DNA of 35,783 nucleotides from an uncultured bacterium (GTDB lineage Bacteria > Chloroflexota > Anaerolineae > J036 > Brachytrichaceae), in NCBI GenBank assembly GCA_903873965.1, contig CAIQQO010000329.1:1-35783 (forward strand). Direction: 5' to 3'. This document shows positions 7,805-15,874 of the stretch, piece after piece. The notes under the pieces are model-generated. The model was given only the letters and a program-made list of their open reading frames with translations, had not been told where the DNA came from and ran no database searches. Made by a program: the position numbers and the translations under genes. Numbering within the stretch: the stretch's first letter is position 1; each line of letters begins with the position of its first letter.

Positions 7805-8518
7805 TTATTGCGATTGGCGGTGCATGACGCGGAAGCCCAATACGCCAATAATCATATGAGCCATGATCATGACATATAGGTTGTGTGTGGCCAAAAAGAG
7901 GAAACTGCTAACGAGCAGGCACACTAATCTGAGCACAAGATCAAGGCGATTCAGGTTGTCGTTACTCAGTGTGAAGCCACTACCGAGGTGGTATCGAGGG
8001 CGACAAGCGAATTCCAGTAGAACGAGCGTAACACCCAATATCACGCCGAAAAACACATCGTTAATGAGGACTATAGGTGCAACGCGGTAGAAAGCCCAGT
8101 GCAATTCGTCGTATACCGCACTTCGCAGTAATGAATACGTGCTGGTATGTGAGGCGCCGGTGCCAGCCATGTGGTCACCTAATCTGATGACGAACAAAAC
8201 GATAATGGTGACCGCGATGGATATCCCGATCCCGCGTATCCAACTGGCAAAGGTGAATCCAGCCAACTGGGCAGGATTACCCAAATCGGCCCCGAGCCCC
8301 ATGAGGTCAGAACGAATAATGCCAAGAACAAGCCCCGCGAATGGAATACCAACTATGTTGAGGAACAGGGCAAAATCCCCAACTACTCCTGCATTGGGTG
8401 ACTCTTGACGCAACGTCGTAACTGGGCCAGATTGCATCCGCGAGATGCCATACAGCCCGACAGTATTTATCAGGATGGATATAACGCTCAACTCTATCAG
8501 CGCTATCAGACTGTTCAT
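7805..8518 (-). CDS. multi-pass membrane protein, possibly CPBP-family intramembrane protease-like
   Basis: 237 residues with about five to six hydrophobic helices. Not recognised with certainty. The segment D-E-L-H-W-A-F-Y-R resembles the E-E-x-x-x-R motif of CPBP (Abi) intramembrane proteases, and T-H-N-L-Y-V-M-I-M-A-H near the C-terminus resembles their later Asn/His motifs. The first glutamate is replaced by Asp. It follows the EIIC-EIID gene by 9 bases on the same strand, so it is probably co-transcribed with the PTS genes and may process or partner the permease (inference). The alternative is a lineage-specific membrane protein with a chance match. Confidence 0.7.
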   Translation of the reverse strand: MNSLIALIELSVISILINTVGLYGISRMQSGPVTTLRQESPNAGVVGDFALFLNIVGIPFAGLVLGIIRSDLMGLGADLGNPAQLAGFTFASWIRGIGISIAVTIIVLFVIRLGDHMAGTGASHTSTYSLLRSAVYDELHWAFYRVAPIVLINDVFFGVILGVTLVLLEFACRPRYHLGSGFTLSNDNLNRLDLVLRLVCLLVSSFLFLATHNLYVMIMAHMIIGVLGFRVMHRQSQ

Positions 8519-8527
8519 AATCTCGGA

Positions 8528-10084
8528 CTAGAGCAGTCCCAATAGACCGATCAGAATGCTGAAGATGACAGCGCCGGTGAGAACGAGCGTTGGTTTAACG
8601 TTGAAGCACTTAACGATGAAGTAGAAAAGAAACACGATGCTGAGTCTGAGTGGGATATCGACGAATGTCTGTGAAAGGAAAGGATTTGACAGGTTAAGCC
8701 CAGTGACTTGACGCATCGCGCCTAGTACGCCAAGCATAAAGGCGCCAATCAGTTCTGCCATGGCTACCCACCACTTGATGCGTGGATTTCCCAGAATACT
8801 CAGGGCAGCATCGCGGCCATGTGTGTAGCCGGCATCAAAGCACAATGCTGAGATGGCAAGCATAGTGGGACATATCAGTGCCAGGTAGATGATGACGCCG
8901 GTAGCCGGCCAGAGCGATGCTTCAGGAGCCAGGCTGATAGACAAGCCAATCGATAGCAGCAAAGGAAGGATCGCTCCCTGTGAAACCGTGTCGCCGAAGC
9001 CTGAGACAACTCCCATCAGTGCTTGTTTTGTGGCTATAACGCTTTCTACATCAGCGTGACCGGCTGCAAGTTCTTCTTCTTGTTTGAGAATAGCGCCAAG
9101 TACAACTGAACCCCAGTTAGGCTCAACGTTAAAAAAAGTCAGATGTCGTAGCAGTGCTGCGCGTCGATCTGCGCCATCGGGATAGAGCTTTTGTAGCGCA
9201 GGGGCAAATGCAGCCGCAACACCACTGCCCTGCAATCGCTCAAAGCTATAACTGGAATGGCTGAAGAATTGCCAAAGCAGAAAAACTCCTGTAGCCCGGT
9301 TCCAACCGAGATTTTGAGCCTCTTTGCCTAGCTTTACTAGGTCAATCGCGAATACCAGGGCGATAGCACCTAATACGAAAATGCCAATATTGATTCCGGT
9401 CAGAGTAAGCAAGGCATACCCGGTAGCAAAAGCGACCACTCCTCGCCCTTTGAAAACAAACTTCATGGCCAGTGCGATGCCCAGCGCTCCTGCAAGACCA
9501 GTGCCTGCGGTTCCCAGGCTCTGCAGCAGTGATGACGGCGTGATGCTTGCCAGTGCGTGAACGGAGTATGCAAGCGCCAGAGCAAGCATCGCGGCGGGAA
9601 GTGTAGTGATCACGAGCAGCAATCCCTGCCCGGCGAAAATATTGAGCCCAACCATGGCATGGGCATCCCCACGTTCGGCGGCGTGTTCCATGGCATGCAC
9701 TACTCTGTTATCAAGTTTCATACGCAATGACAACAGCGGAAATCCGAGGTTACCTGCTAGTACGCCAATGAGTACACCAATACCCGTTGCCTGATGAGCA
9801 TCGGGTAGACCAACCGTTATTCCCACTGTAGCGCCAAGGATGCCTGCGAGTGCTGCATCGCCAATGCCCAGCGTGCCGCCAACTGACATATATCCAAGAT
9901 ACAGGACATTGATCAAAGCGCCAACCAAGGTACCGCGAACGGGATCACCAAGAACGACGCCTGCCAGAAACCCATTGATCAATGGCCGCCATGTTGTGAA
10001 GTACCCAAGGCCTGCAAGGAACGAAGTATTCGCTGCGAAGTAAAGCAAGCCAATTAATAATGTCTGCAATGGTGTGATAGCCAT
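8528..10084 (-). CDS. PTS permease, mannose/fructose/sorbose family, EIIC-EIID fusion
   Basis: 518 residues, about twice the length of a single subunit. The first part (about 1-240) is EIIC-like: hydrophobic, with L-N-G-F-L-A-G-V-V-L-G-D-P-V-R-G and the G-I-G-D-A-A-L-A-G repeat region. The second part (about 250-518) is EIID-like, with F-F-S-H-S-S-Y-S-F-E-R-L-Q-G-S-G, F-F-N-V-E-P-N, G-F-G-D-T-V-S-Q-G-A-I-L-P and a C-terminal helix. In known mannose-class systems C and D are separate chains that form the sugar channel. Start is fixed by a strong Shine-Dalgarno. EIIB lies 18 bases upstream; no EIIA, HPr or Enzyme I is in the window. Sugar specificity is unknown. Confidence 0.88.
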   Translation of the reverse strand: MAITPLQTLLIGLLYFAANTSFLAGLGYFTTWRPLINGFLAGVVLGDPVRGTLVGALINVLYLGYMSVGGTLGIGDAALAGILGATVGITVGLPDAHQATGIGVLIGVLAGNLGFPLLSLRMKLDNRVVHAMEHAAERGDAHAMVGLNIFAGQGLLLVITTLPAAMLALALAYSVHALASITPSSLLQSLGTAGTGLAGALGIALAMKFVFKGRGVVAFATGYALLTLTGINIGIFVLGAIALVFAIDLVKLGKEAQNLGWNRATGVFLLWQFFSHSSYSFERLQGSGVAAAFAPALQKLYPDGADRRAALLRHLTFFNVEPNWGSVVLGAILKQEEELAAGHADVESVIATKQALMGVVSGFGDTVSQGAILPLLLSIGLSISLAPEASLWPATGVIIYLALICPTMLAISALCFDAGYTHGRDAALSILGNPRIKWWVAMAELIGAFMLGVLGAMRQVTGLNLSNPFLSQTFVDIPLRLSIVFLFYFIVKCFNVKPTLVLTGAVIFSILIGLLGLL

Positions 10085-10087
10085 AGG

Positions 10088-10097
10088 TCCTCCTTTT
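10088..10097 (-). promoter_or_regulatory. strong Shine-Dalgarno for the EIIC-EIID gene
   Basis: On the minus strand AAAAGGAGGA ends three bases before ATG 10084, with the GGAGG core about 4-5 bases from the codon. It is one of the few near-consensus ribosome sites in this window and decides the start. Confidence 0.75.
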
Positions 10098-10102
10098 AAA
10101 TA

Positions 10103-10567
10103 TTATCCATCGGACAATACACGCTTTTCTTCGCTTGGAATCAACTGTAAATATACATTAACTCCGCCTCTGGCCATACTTCGTAGCAGGGAAACTTCGG
10201 CCTCTGTCGCTGCGATGCTGCGCCACATCAGTTGGCGTCCGGGTGCCATGCCGATACCACCTACATTAAGATGATTCAATGGAAACAGTGTATGTAAACG
10301 AAACGCGGACTCGACGCTTTTCATCAAGACAAGCGTGTGGCTTTTGTCAGATGCTGCATTCTGAAGCAGCTGAACGGCATCAGTAATTCCTGTCACAGTT
10401 AACTGTATAGAGGGTGGCATCGCCAGCTTTAGCAGCTGCATGCTGAATGCGTCTGACGCCGTGCCATCGTCGGTCACGATAATATGGTTAATGTTTAGGA
10501 CGCGCGCCCAAACAGCCATGATCTGACCATGGACAAGACGGTCGTCAATACGAAATAAACTGATCAT
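10103..10567 (-). CDS. PTS system mannose/fructose/sorbose-family EIIB component
   Basis: 154 residues, normal family length. The N-terminal I-D-D-R-L-V-H-G-Q motif carries the phosphorylated histidine (His13). I-I-V-T-D-D follows, and the N-V-G-G-I-G-M-A-P-G-R loop resembles the mannose-class N-V-G-G motif. It receives phosphate from EIIA and hands it to the incoming sugar at EIIC/EIID. First gene of a three-gene minus-strand set. The start ATG has no Shine-Dalgarno and comes only 11 bases after the base of the tRNA-Val terminator stem, so expression either needs read-through or starts in that small gap. An EIIA and the general PTS proteins must be encoded elsewhere, or the proteins work without them. 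Confidence 0.9.
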   Translation of the reverse strand: MISLFRIDDRLVHGQIMAVWARVLNINHIIVTDDGTASDAFSMQLLKLAMPPSIQLTVTGITDAVQLLQNAASDKSHTLVLMKSVESAFRLHTLFPLNHLNVGGIGMAPGRQLMWRSIAATEAEVSLLRSMARGGVNVYLQLIPSEEKRVLSDG

Positions 10568-10570
10568 ATG

Positions 10571-10615
10571 AAAAAGATCAGGGCAGGCGCATCAATACTT
10601 AACGCGCCTGCCCTG
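10571..10615 (-). terminator. intrinsic terminator of tRNA-Val, immediately upstream of the EIIB start
   Basis: Arms CAGGGCAGGCGC and GCGCCTGCCCTG (12 bp, perfect, at 10579-10590 and 10604-10615) flank a 13-base loop. On the minus strand the stem is followed by ATCTTTTTC. It ends transcription from the tRNA gene, or acts as a conditional stop before the EIIB ATG at 10567. Confidence 0.85.
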
Positions 10616-10620
10616 CTGGA

Positions 10621-10694
<74 letters not shown>

Positions 10695-10703
10695 AGTTCC
10701 AAT

Positions 10704-10731
10704 ATTATACGCGACAGGCAAGGCAGTGCAA
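10704..10731 (-). promoter_or_regulatory. promoter of tRNA-Val
   Basis: A perfect TATAAT (minus strand, 10704-10709) lies nine bases before the mature tRNA 5' end. A weak -35 candidate, TTGCAC (10726-10731), stands 16 bp upstream. Transcription would begin about three bases before the tRNA. Confidence 0.55.
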
Positions 10732-10783
10732 GGGTATCTTTGAATCTTTCCAACGCGATCGTGCATAACAAGGATATGTGATC

Positions 10784-11890
10784 TCACGCGGATTGTAGTA
10801 TTGCGTGGTACATATCGACGGTCCGCTCCGCGATATGCTGCATTGTATAGGTGGCATTTACGCGGGAGCGTCCACGTGACGCCAAGTCTTTACGCAAGTC
10901 GACTTGCATATACAGGCTTCGAATTGCTTCCGCCAGCGCACTGACGCTATTCTCGGGAAACATCAGTCCCGCGTCGCTAATAACATTAGGGATTTCACCG
11001 CAAGTCGATCCGATCACGGGTACACCGCAGGCCATCGCTTCTATCAGGACACGACCAAATTGCTCCTTCCAGTTCGATTGAGTTCGTGAAGGCAACACCA
11101 GCGCGTCCAGATTCCGATAAACATCAGGCATCTGGACAGACGATACCTGTGGTGCGAAAGTGACTCTTTCAGATAGGTTGCATTGCTGAACTAGTGCCTG
11201 CAAATCGGCCAGCATGTCGCCTGCTCCAGTAATGGTTGCACATATCGCTGCCGGCAGGCTTGAGATGGCCTGTATCAGCACGTCAACACCCTTTTCGCGA
11301 ACCAGTCGTCCAACATATCCCACCATAAAGCGCCCCGAATCAACTGCCTTGCTTTGTGGTGAAAAGATGTCCATGTCTACGCCGAATTGCGGTATAACGG
11401 CTGCTCTTCGTTTGTAGCCCTTGCTAATCAATACCCTCACAGCATCTGCATTTCCGCCGATAGCGCCATCACTATGTTGTAGCACATAACGTTCCATCCA
11501 GCGGAATGGCGGTGGGTAGCGCCTGTTGAGATTTTGCCAGGAGAAAAACAACGCACGTGCGCTGATGACGTGAGCGGTGCGTAAAGCAAGAAAGGTTGCC
11601 AGGTTGTAGGGTTCCTCATCGATGTGCAAGATGTCTGGTCGGGACAACCGCAGTTCTGCCTGCAGCGTTGGGTAATAGTGCAGATGGAAGTTACCATTAA
11701 ACCGCAATGGCACTTCACGTAAGTCATAACCAACGGTATGGGCGCGAACCAGTTGATCGATATGATCACTAGTACGCCATGATCGCGGCACTAGTACCGT
11801 GAGGTGTATTCCAGGAAGCGCTGCGATCAGTTCGCACTTACGCTGATAGGCGCCAATGACAAGCGCCTTGGAGAGCATCGTTACCCGCAT
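10784..11890 (-). CDS. glycosyltransferase family 4 (GT-B fold)
   Basis: 368 residues from ATG 11890. The frame is open to 12013, but the extra stretch overlaps the start of the divergent gene and lacks the beta-strand start A-L-V-I-G-A-Y expected for GT-B. The C-terminal domain shows G-Y-V-G-R-L-V-R-E-K-G, a G-A-G-D nucleotide-side loop and E-Q-F-G-R-V-L-I-E-A-M-A-C-G-V-P-V-I-G-S (the E-x7-E retaining motif). It transfers a sugar from an NDP-sugar to a membrane-linked or soluble acceptor on the cytoplasmic face. It starts back to back with the GT39-like membrane glycosyltransferase, pointing to a shared role in envelope polysaccharide or glycolipid assembly. Donor and acceptor cannot be inferred. 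Confidence 0.9.
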   Translation of the reverse strand: MRVTMLSKALVIGAYQRKCELIAALPGIHLTVLVPRSWRTSDHIDQLVRAHTVGYDLREVPLRFNGNFHLHYYPTLQAELRLSRPDILHIDEEPYNLATFLALRTAHVISARALFFSWQNLNRRYPPPFRWMERYVLQHSDGAIGGNADAVRVLISKGYKRRAAVIPQFGVDMDIFSPQSKAVDSGRFMVGYVGRLVREKGVDVLIQAISSLPAAICATITGAGDMLADLQALVQQCNLSERVTFAPQVSSVQMPDVYRNLDALVLPSRTQSNWKEQFGRVLIEAMACGVPVIGSTCGEIPNVISDAGLMFPENSVSALAEAIRSLYMQVDLRKDLASRGRSRVNATYTMQHIAERTVDMYHAILQSA

Positions 11891-11943
11891 AGACGTGCGA
11901 TTGTAAGTCAACTGGGCATAGTGGATGATAAAATCACAACGAC

Positions 11944-14235
11944 ATGATGAATATGGCTCTGTTTCCCTCCGGGGCCTATGGGACCGCCAGGCGCATGCTG
12001 CAATGGTTGCCACTGGTTTTCATAGTCATTGCAGGCGCTGGATTGCGTTTCTATCAAGTAGGCTCGCTGCCACCCGGGCTATATCGAGATGAAGCCTTCT
12101 ATGGACTGGACGCTCTTGCGGTGTTGCGTGGTCATTACGCCGTCTACTTTACCGCAAATAACGGGCGTGAGGGTCTTTTTATATACATGCTGGCGGCGGC
12201 AATCGCGTTGTTTGGGCGGACTCCGGAGGCGTTACGGATCGTATCTGCGCTGATTGGATCATTCACGATTCTCGCGATCTATGGCGCGGGTCGGACATTG
12301 TTTTCGCATCGCATCGGCGTGCTTAGTGCAGGCATACTGGCAGTCACCTTCTGGCATCTGGCGATCAGCCGTGTAGCATTCAGAGCAATTTCACTGCCTT
12401 TACTCTTATGTCTTATTATCTGGATTGGTGCGGCCTTGGTCAAGTGTACTCACCAGGCTACCAATGTTCATACTGGCCTGCGAAATAGAAAGCTGGTAAG
12501 CCTGGCGATTGCCACCGGTTTGTTATGCGGAATCACGGCCTATACCTACACTTCAGCGGTATTTCTATACGCATTGCTCATCGCCTTTGGCACAATTAGC
12601 CTGATTCTGAGCAGTTTGCGCATGAGAGGATACGGATTCCCGGAACGGCGCATGGCAACCGCTGTCATGCTGGTGGTTTCCGTTTCTACTTTACTAACCT
12701 TGGCACCCTACTTAATCTGGGTAACACGCCATCCTGAACTGGTCTTCGCTCGTGCAGAGCAGGTATCAATTCTGAGCCCGGCAATAAACAAGGGTGATCT
12801 GTTGGGCATACTTTGGCGTGATGTGGTCAAGGCTGCCGGTATGTTTGTGTACCAGGGTGACCGAATCTGGCGGCACAATGACTCACAGCGCCCGGTTTTT
12901 GATGGTGTGATAGGGCTCTGCTTTCTGGTGGGTATTGGCGCGAGCATGGTGAGGGCCTTTACCGGTAACGTCGGCTTGCGATCGGCATTGCTGTTTGTCG
13001 TATTGTGGCTGGTGGTTTTCCTGATTCCCACTATTCTGGCCGAAGATACTCCACACTATCTGCGTGCTATCGGTGCATTGCCGGCTGCATGTGTTATAGC
13101 TGCCCTGGGCATGGAAACTGGTCTGACATGGCTGTCACGCCGCGGTCTGCTTAATCTGCCTATTGGGAGGCTGCGGCGAGTGGTAGGTGCGCCAGCGCTG
13201 ATCGCCACTGTTGTCATCGTACTGACGGGTTATAACGTGGCCTCTGATTATCTGGCTCATTATGTGCGTTTACCGTTGACTGCATACTGGCTTGAAGACA
13301 ACAACGTCCAGTTGGCGGTAACAATCAACGCGTATGTGTCGTCTCATCTTCCCGCATCACTGTGGTTGCAGGATCGGCTTGCCACCGATAATCCCGCACT
13401 TCGGTTTCTCAGCCCTTCATACGAAGATGGCCTTCTCACCATTGTGGGAGACGGGAAGCCCGTACCAGTTGTAGAGTCTAATGTTTTGCTTCTTGTTGAT
13501 CCTAACCATGATTGGACCAGAATGCGAAACACACTGCCTTCTGGTAGCCAGATCAGCATTTCAGAAGGTCCATTAGCACAGAACGATCTTGAACTACAGC
13601 CACGAAGGGCATTCATTAGAGTGCTTGCGCAGCCCTTGCGTCCTGCCGGCACTCACGACGATCGCCTTTCGTTCGCCGTATTTTCTCCCATGCGTTTCAA
13701 CACGGCTATCACAACCAGTGTGTCTGCGGATGATTGCCGATCGCAGGTCTCGGACGGCGTCCCCACAGACCCCACTACCAGTTGCGATGGCCAAGTCAAC
13801 TTGCGCATGATTCGCGTTGAAAGCACAGGATCAAATCTGACACCGTTACTTGGCAGCCAAATTCCGCTGACGATGCCCACTGTAACGTATGAGCCTGGGA
13901 CAAGGCAGACTTATTCAATAACTCTGGCATGGAGCACGTCATCCCCAATGACCGAAGATTTGGCGGTTTTTGTCCATTGGTGGCGAAATGGCAATATCAT
14001 TGCCCAGAATGATAGCAGTCCGGCGCAGGGATACCTCCCGATGCCAACCTGGCGAGTAGGTGATGTTATTATGGATATGCATACACTGAGCTTGGATGGC
14101 GGTATGCGAGCAGGTGATGAAGTGGATGTAGGAATTTATCGTCGTTCGGACAACAAACGGTTATTAATAACCGCAGGATCATCATCAGTATATGAGCAGA
14201 ATGCAGCCCGAGTGCTCGTAGCGGTTGAGCCATAA
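11944..14235 (+). CDS. GT39-like integral membrane glycosyltransferase with C-terminal extracytoplasmic domain
   Basis: 763 residues: one N-terminal helix, then a short loop with Y-R-D-E-A (Asp49-Glu50, the catalytic acid pair position of PMT/ArnT-type GT-C enzymes). About ten more helices follow to roughly residue 440, then a soluble tail. Such enzymes move a sugar from a polyprenyl-phosphate donor outside the membrane. The last 120 residues form a beta-rich module (L-A-W-S-T-S, V-F-V-H-W, P-M-P-T-W-R-V-G-D) that recurs in the large protein encoded at 15871. Several ATGs lie close together (11944, 11947, 11953); TAAAAT at 11929-11934 is a possible -10 box nine bases before the first. Divergent from the GT4 gene. 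Confidence 0.85.
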   Translation: MMNMALFPSGAYGTARRMLQWLPLVFIVIAGAGLRFYQVGSLPPGLYRDEAFYGLDALAVLRGHYAVYFTANNGREGLFIYMLAAAIALFGRTPEALRIVSALIGSFTILAIYGAGRTLFSHRIGVLSAGILAVTFWHLAISRVAFRAISLPLLLCLIIWIGAALVKCTHQATNVHTGLRNRKLVSLAIATGLLCGITAYTYTSAVFLYALLIAFGTISLILSSLRMRGYGFPERRMATAVMLVVSVSTLLTLAPYLIWVTRHPELVFARAEQVSILSPAINKGDLLGILWRDVVKAAGMFVYQGDRIWRHNDSQRPVFDGVIGLCFLVGIGASMVRAFTGNVGLRSALLFVVLWLVVFLIPTILAEDTPHYLRAIGALPAACVIAALGMETGLTWLSRRGLLNLPIGRLRRVVGAPALIATVVIVLTGYNVASDYLAHYVRLPLTAYWLEDNNVQLAVTINAYVSSHLPASLWLQDRLATDNPALRFLSPSYEDGLLTIVGDGKPVPVVESNVLLLVDPNHDWTRMRNTLPSGSQISISEGPLAQNDLELQPRRAFIRVLAQPLRPAGTHDDRLSFAVFSPMRFNTAITTSVSADDCRSQVSDGVPTDPTTSCDGQVNLRMIRVESTGSNLTPLLGSQIPLTMPTVTYEPGTRQTYSITLAWSTSSPMTEDLAVFVHWWRNGNIIAQNDSSPAQGYLPMPTWRVGDVIMDMHTLSLDGGMRAGDEVDVGIYRRSDNKRLLITAGSSSVYEQNAARVLVAVEP

Positions 14236-14323
14236 CTACAATTCATGACTCTGATTACCTTCGGGTTCTGTGGGACTGAACCTGACAATCAAATGGGCAG
14301 TGATAATTGACATATTGAAGATC

Positions 14324-15874
14324 ATGGAAAAGACAAAGAACCCCTCCACACGCGCATATTTCACCACGAAAAGATGGTGTTCCCATTTCCTTGTAATGAC
14401 CGTCGTTATGTTGGTGTCTCTGCAAGCTCAAGCCGGCAACGGGCACATCGTATCGGCTCAGGATCCAAGTGTGATCTTGACTGAGGGTTTTGAAGGCGTG
14501 TTTTCTCCGGACCCGTACTGTAAGACCGGTGTGTGTGATGTCTCAACAGGATGGGGAGTTTGGTTTATTCCGCGTCGTGAAACCGATCCTACTGGCATCA
14601 ATTTTCAACCGCAGTACTCACAAACTCGTGATGATGCCCGCAAGAAAAGCGGTTCAGCTGCACAACGAATTGCCACTGAGTATTCAACTCACACAGGGGG
14701 CATATTCAAGATAATCAATAATGTCAAGATTGGCGCAAAGATCAAATTCTCTGCCTGGGGGCAGTCATGGTCGACCAATGATGAGAGCCCGATATCGGCG
14801 CGGCCGTCGCCTGACATCAAGTTGAAGATCGGCATTGATCCGATGGGGGGCAGCAATGGCCAGGCCAGCCCGCTGAATGGCCAGGTGATTTGGTCAGAAG
14901 AGCACGATGCCAAGGATGCGTTTACGCAATTTAGTGTCGAAACAGAGGCAAAGTCTCAGACAGTCATTGTCTACATGTATTCGACGATGAAAGAGCCCGT
15001 TCGGCACAATGAAGTGTTCTGGGACGATGCGCAGCTTGAGTATACGGCACCGCCTCCGACCCCGACGGAAGCACCTACGGCGCAAGTCACTGCAACGGTA
15101 CAAGGGACGGCATTACCAGGTGAAACACCCGTGGCAACCACCTCGGCGATAACGACTACCATCGCCCCAACCAGCGGTCCGATCACGCAGGTTTCAGGCG
15201 GTGTAACTTACACTGTTGCGTCTGGTGACACCCTCTATGATATTGCCGTGAAATTCAACAAGTCTGTTGAAGCCATAAAGCGCGTCAATAGTTTGAGCAG
15301 TGATATGTTGTCCATCGATCAGGTTCTGATCATTGAACCGGCAACGCAACCTGTAGCTGCACCCTCTACACCGACACCAATGCCAGTAATAACAGCAACT
15401 GCCATACCCAGCACAGGCTCGTTATGCGCGGTAGCCTATTTTGACAATAACGGCAACGGTGGACGTGAACCTAATGAACCGTTAGTGCCAAACGTCATCA
15501 TCAATGTTACTTCGAAAGGAGCCTCCGTCGCCAATTACACGACTGACGGCAAGAATGAACCTTACTGCATTCGCAACTTAAGTATAGGTTCTTATACAGT
15601 TGCAGCGGTGATTTCATCTGCATATGTGTCAACAACGCCACTAAACGACACTGTCAGTGTGCCGGGTGGTGCAGTGGCTCAGTTCTCCGTTGGTTTAAGA
15701 CGCGTGAGTGATGGCAACCAAGTCATTAGTGCTACTGGGACGGTGACGGCAGGTGGTTCGTCCGGGACGCCACCAAACCTGCTCTCGATTGTGGCCACGA
15801 TTGTCGGGGCACTGGTTATCCTTGGCGCAATCGGTTTTGGCGTTCTGTTCTTCATGCAAAATTGGAAAATGTGA
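14324..15874 (+). CDS. exported LysM-domain surface protein with C-terminal membrane anchor
   Basis: 516 residues from ATG 14324 (the upstream frame extension from 14270 gives no better signal). A basic n-region and hydrophobic core end in a likely signal-peptidase site after A-Q-A, near residue 38. Then comes a folded region of about 200 residues resembling a carbohydrate-binding beta-sandwich, which starts with E-G-F-E. Next are a Thr/Pro-rich linker, one LysM domain (about 293-340: V-A-S-G-D-T-L-Y-D-I-A), a second linker and a SdrD/Cna-B-like domain (D-N-N-G-N-G-G-R-E-P-N-E). A single transmembrane helix at about 485-510 is followed by a four-residue tail. LysM binds N-acetylglucosamine-containing glycans, so the protein probably sits on the envelope. 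It overlaps the next gene by four bases. Confidence 0.8.
   Translation: MEKTKNPSTRAYFTTKRWCSHFLVMTVVMLVSLQAQAGNGHIVSAQDPSVILTEGFEGVFSPDPYCKTGVCDVSTGWGVWFIPRRETDPTGINFQPQYSQTRDDARKKSGSAAQRIATEYSTHTGGIFKIINNVKIGAKIKFSAWGQSWSTNDESPISARPSPDIKLKIGIDPMGGSNGQASPLNGQVIWSEEHDAKDAFTQFSVETEAKSQTVIVYMYSTMKEPVRHNEVFWDDAQLEYTAPPPTPTEAPTAQVTATVQGTALPGETPVATTSAITTTIAPTSGPITQVSGGVTYTVASGDTLYDIAVKFNKSVEAIKRVNSLSSDMLSIDQVLIIEPATQPVAAPSTPTPMPVITATAIPSTGSLCAVAYFDNNGNGGREPNEPLVPNVIINVTSKGASVANYTTDGKNEPYCIRNLSIGSYTVAAVISSAYVSTTPLNDTVSVPGGAVAQFSVGLRRVSDGNQVISATGTVTAGGSSGTPPNLLSIVATIVGALVILGAIGFGVLFFMQNWKM

Noticed and set aside
14307-14312. TTGACA before the LysM protein as a -35 box
   Set aside because: Only 11 bases separate it from the ATG at 14324 and no -10 hexamer follows at the right distance before coding sequence.
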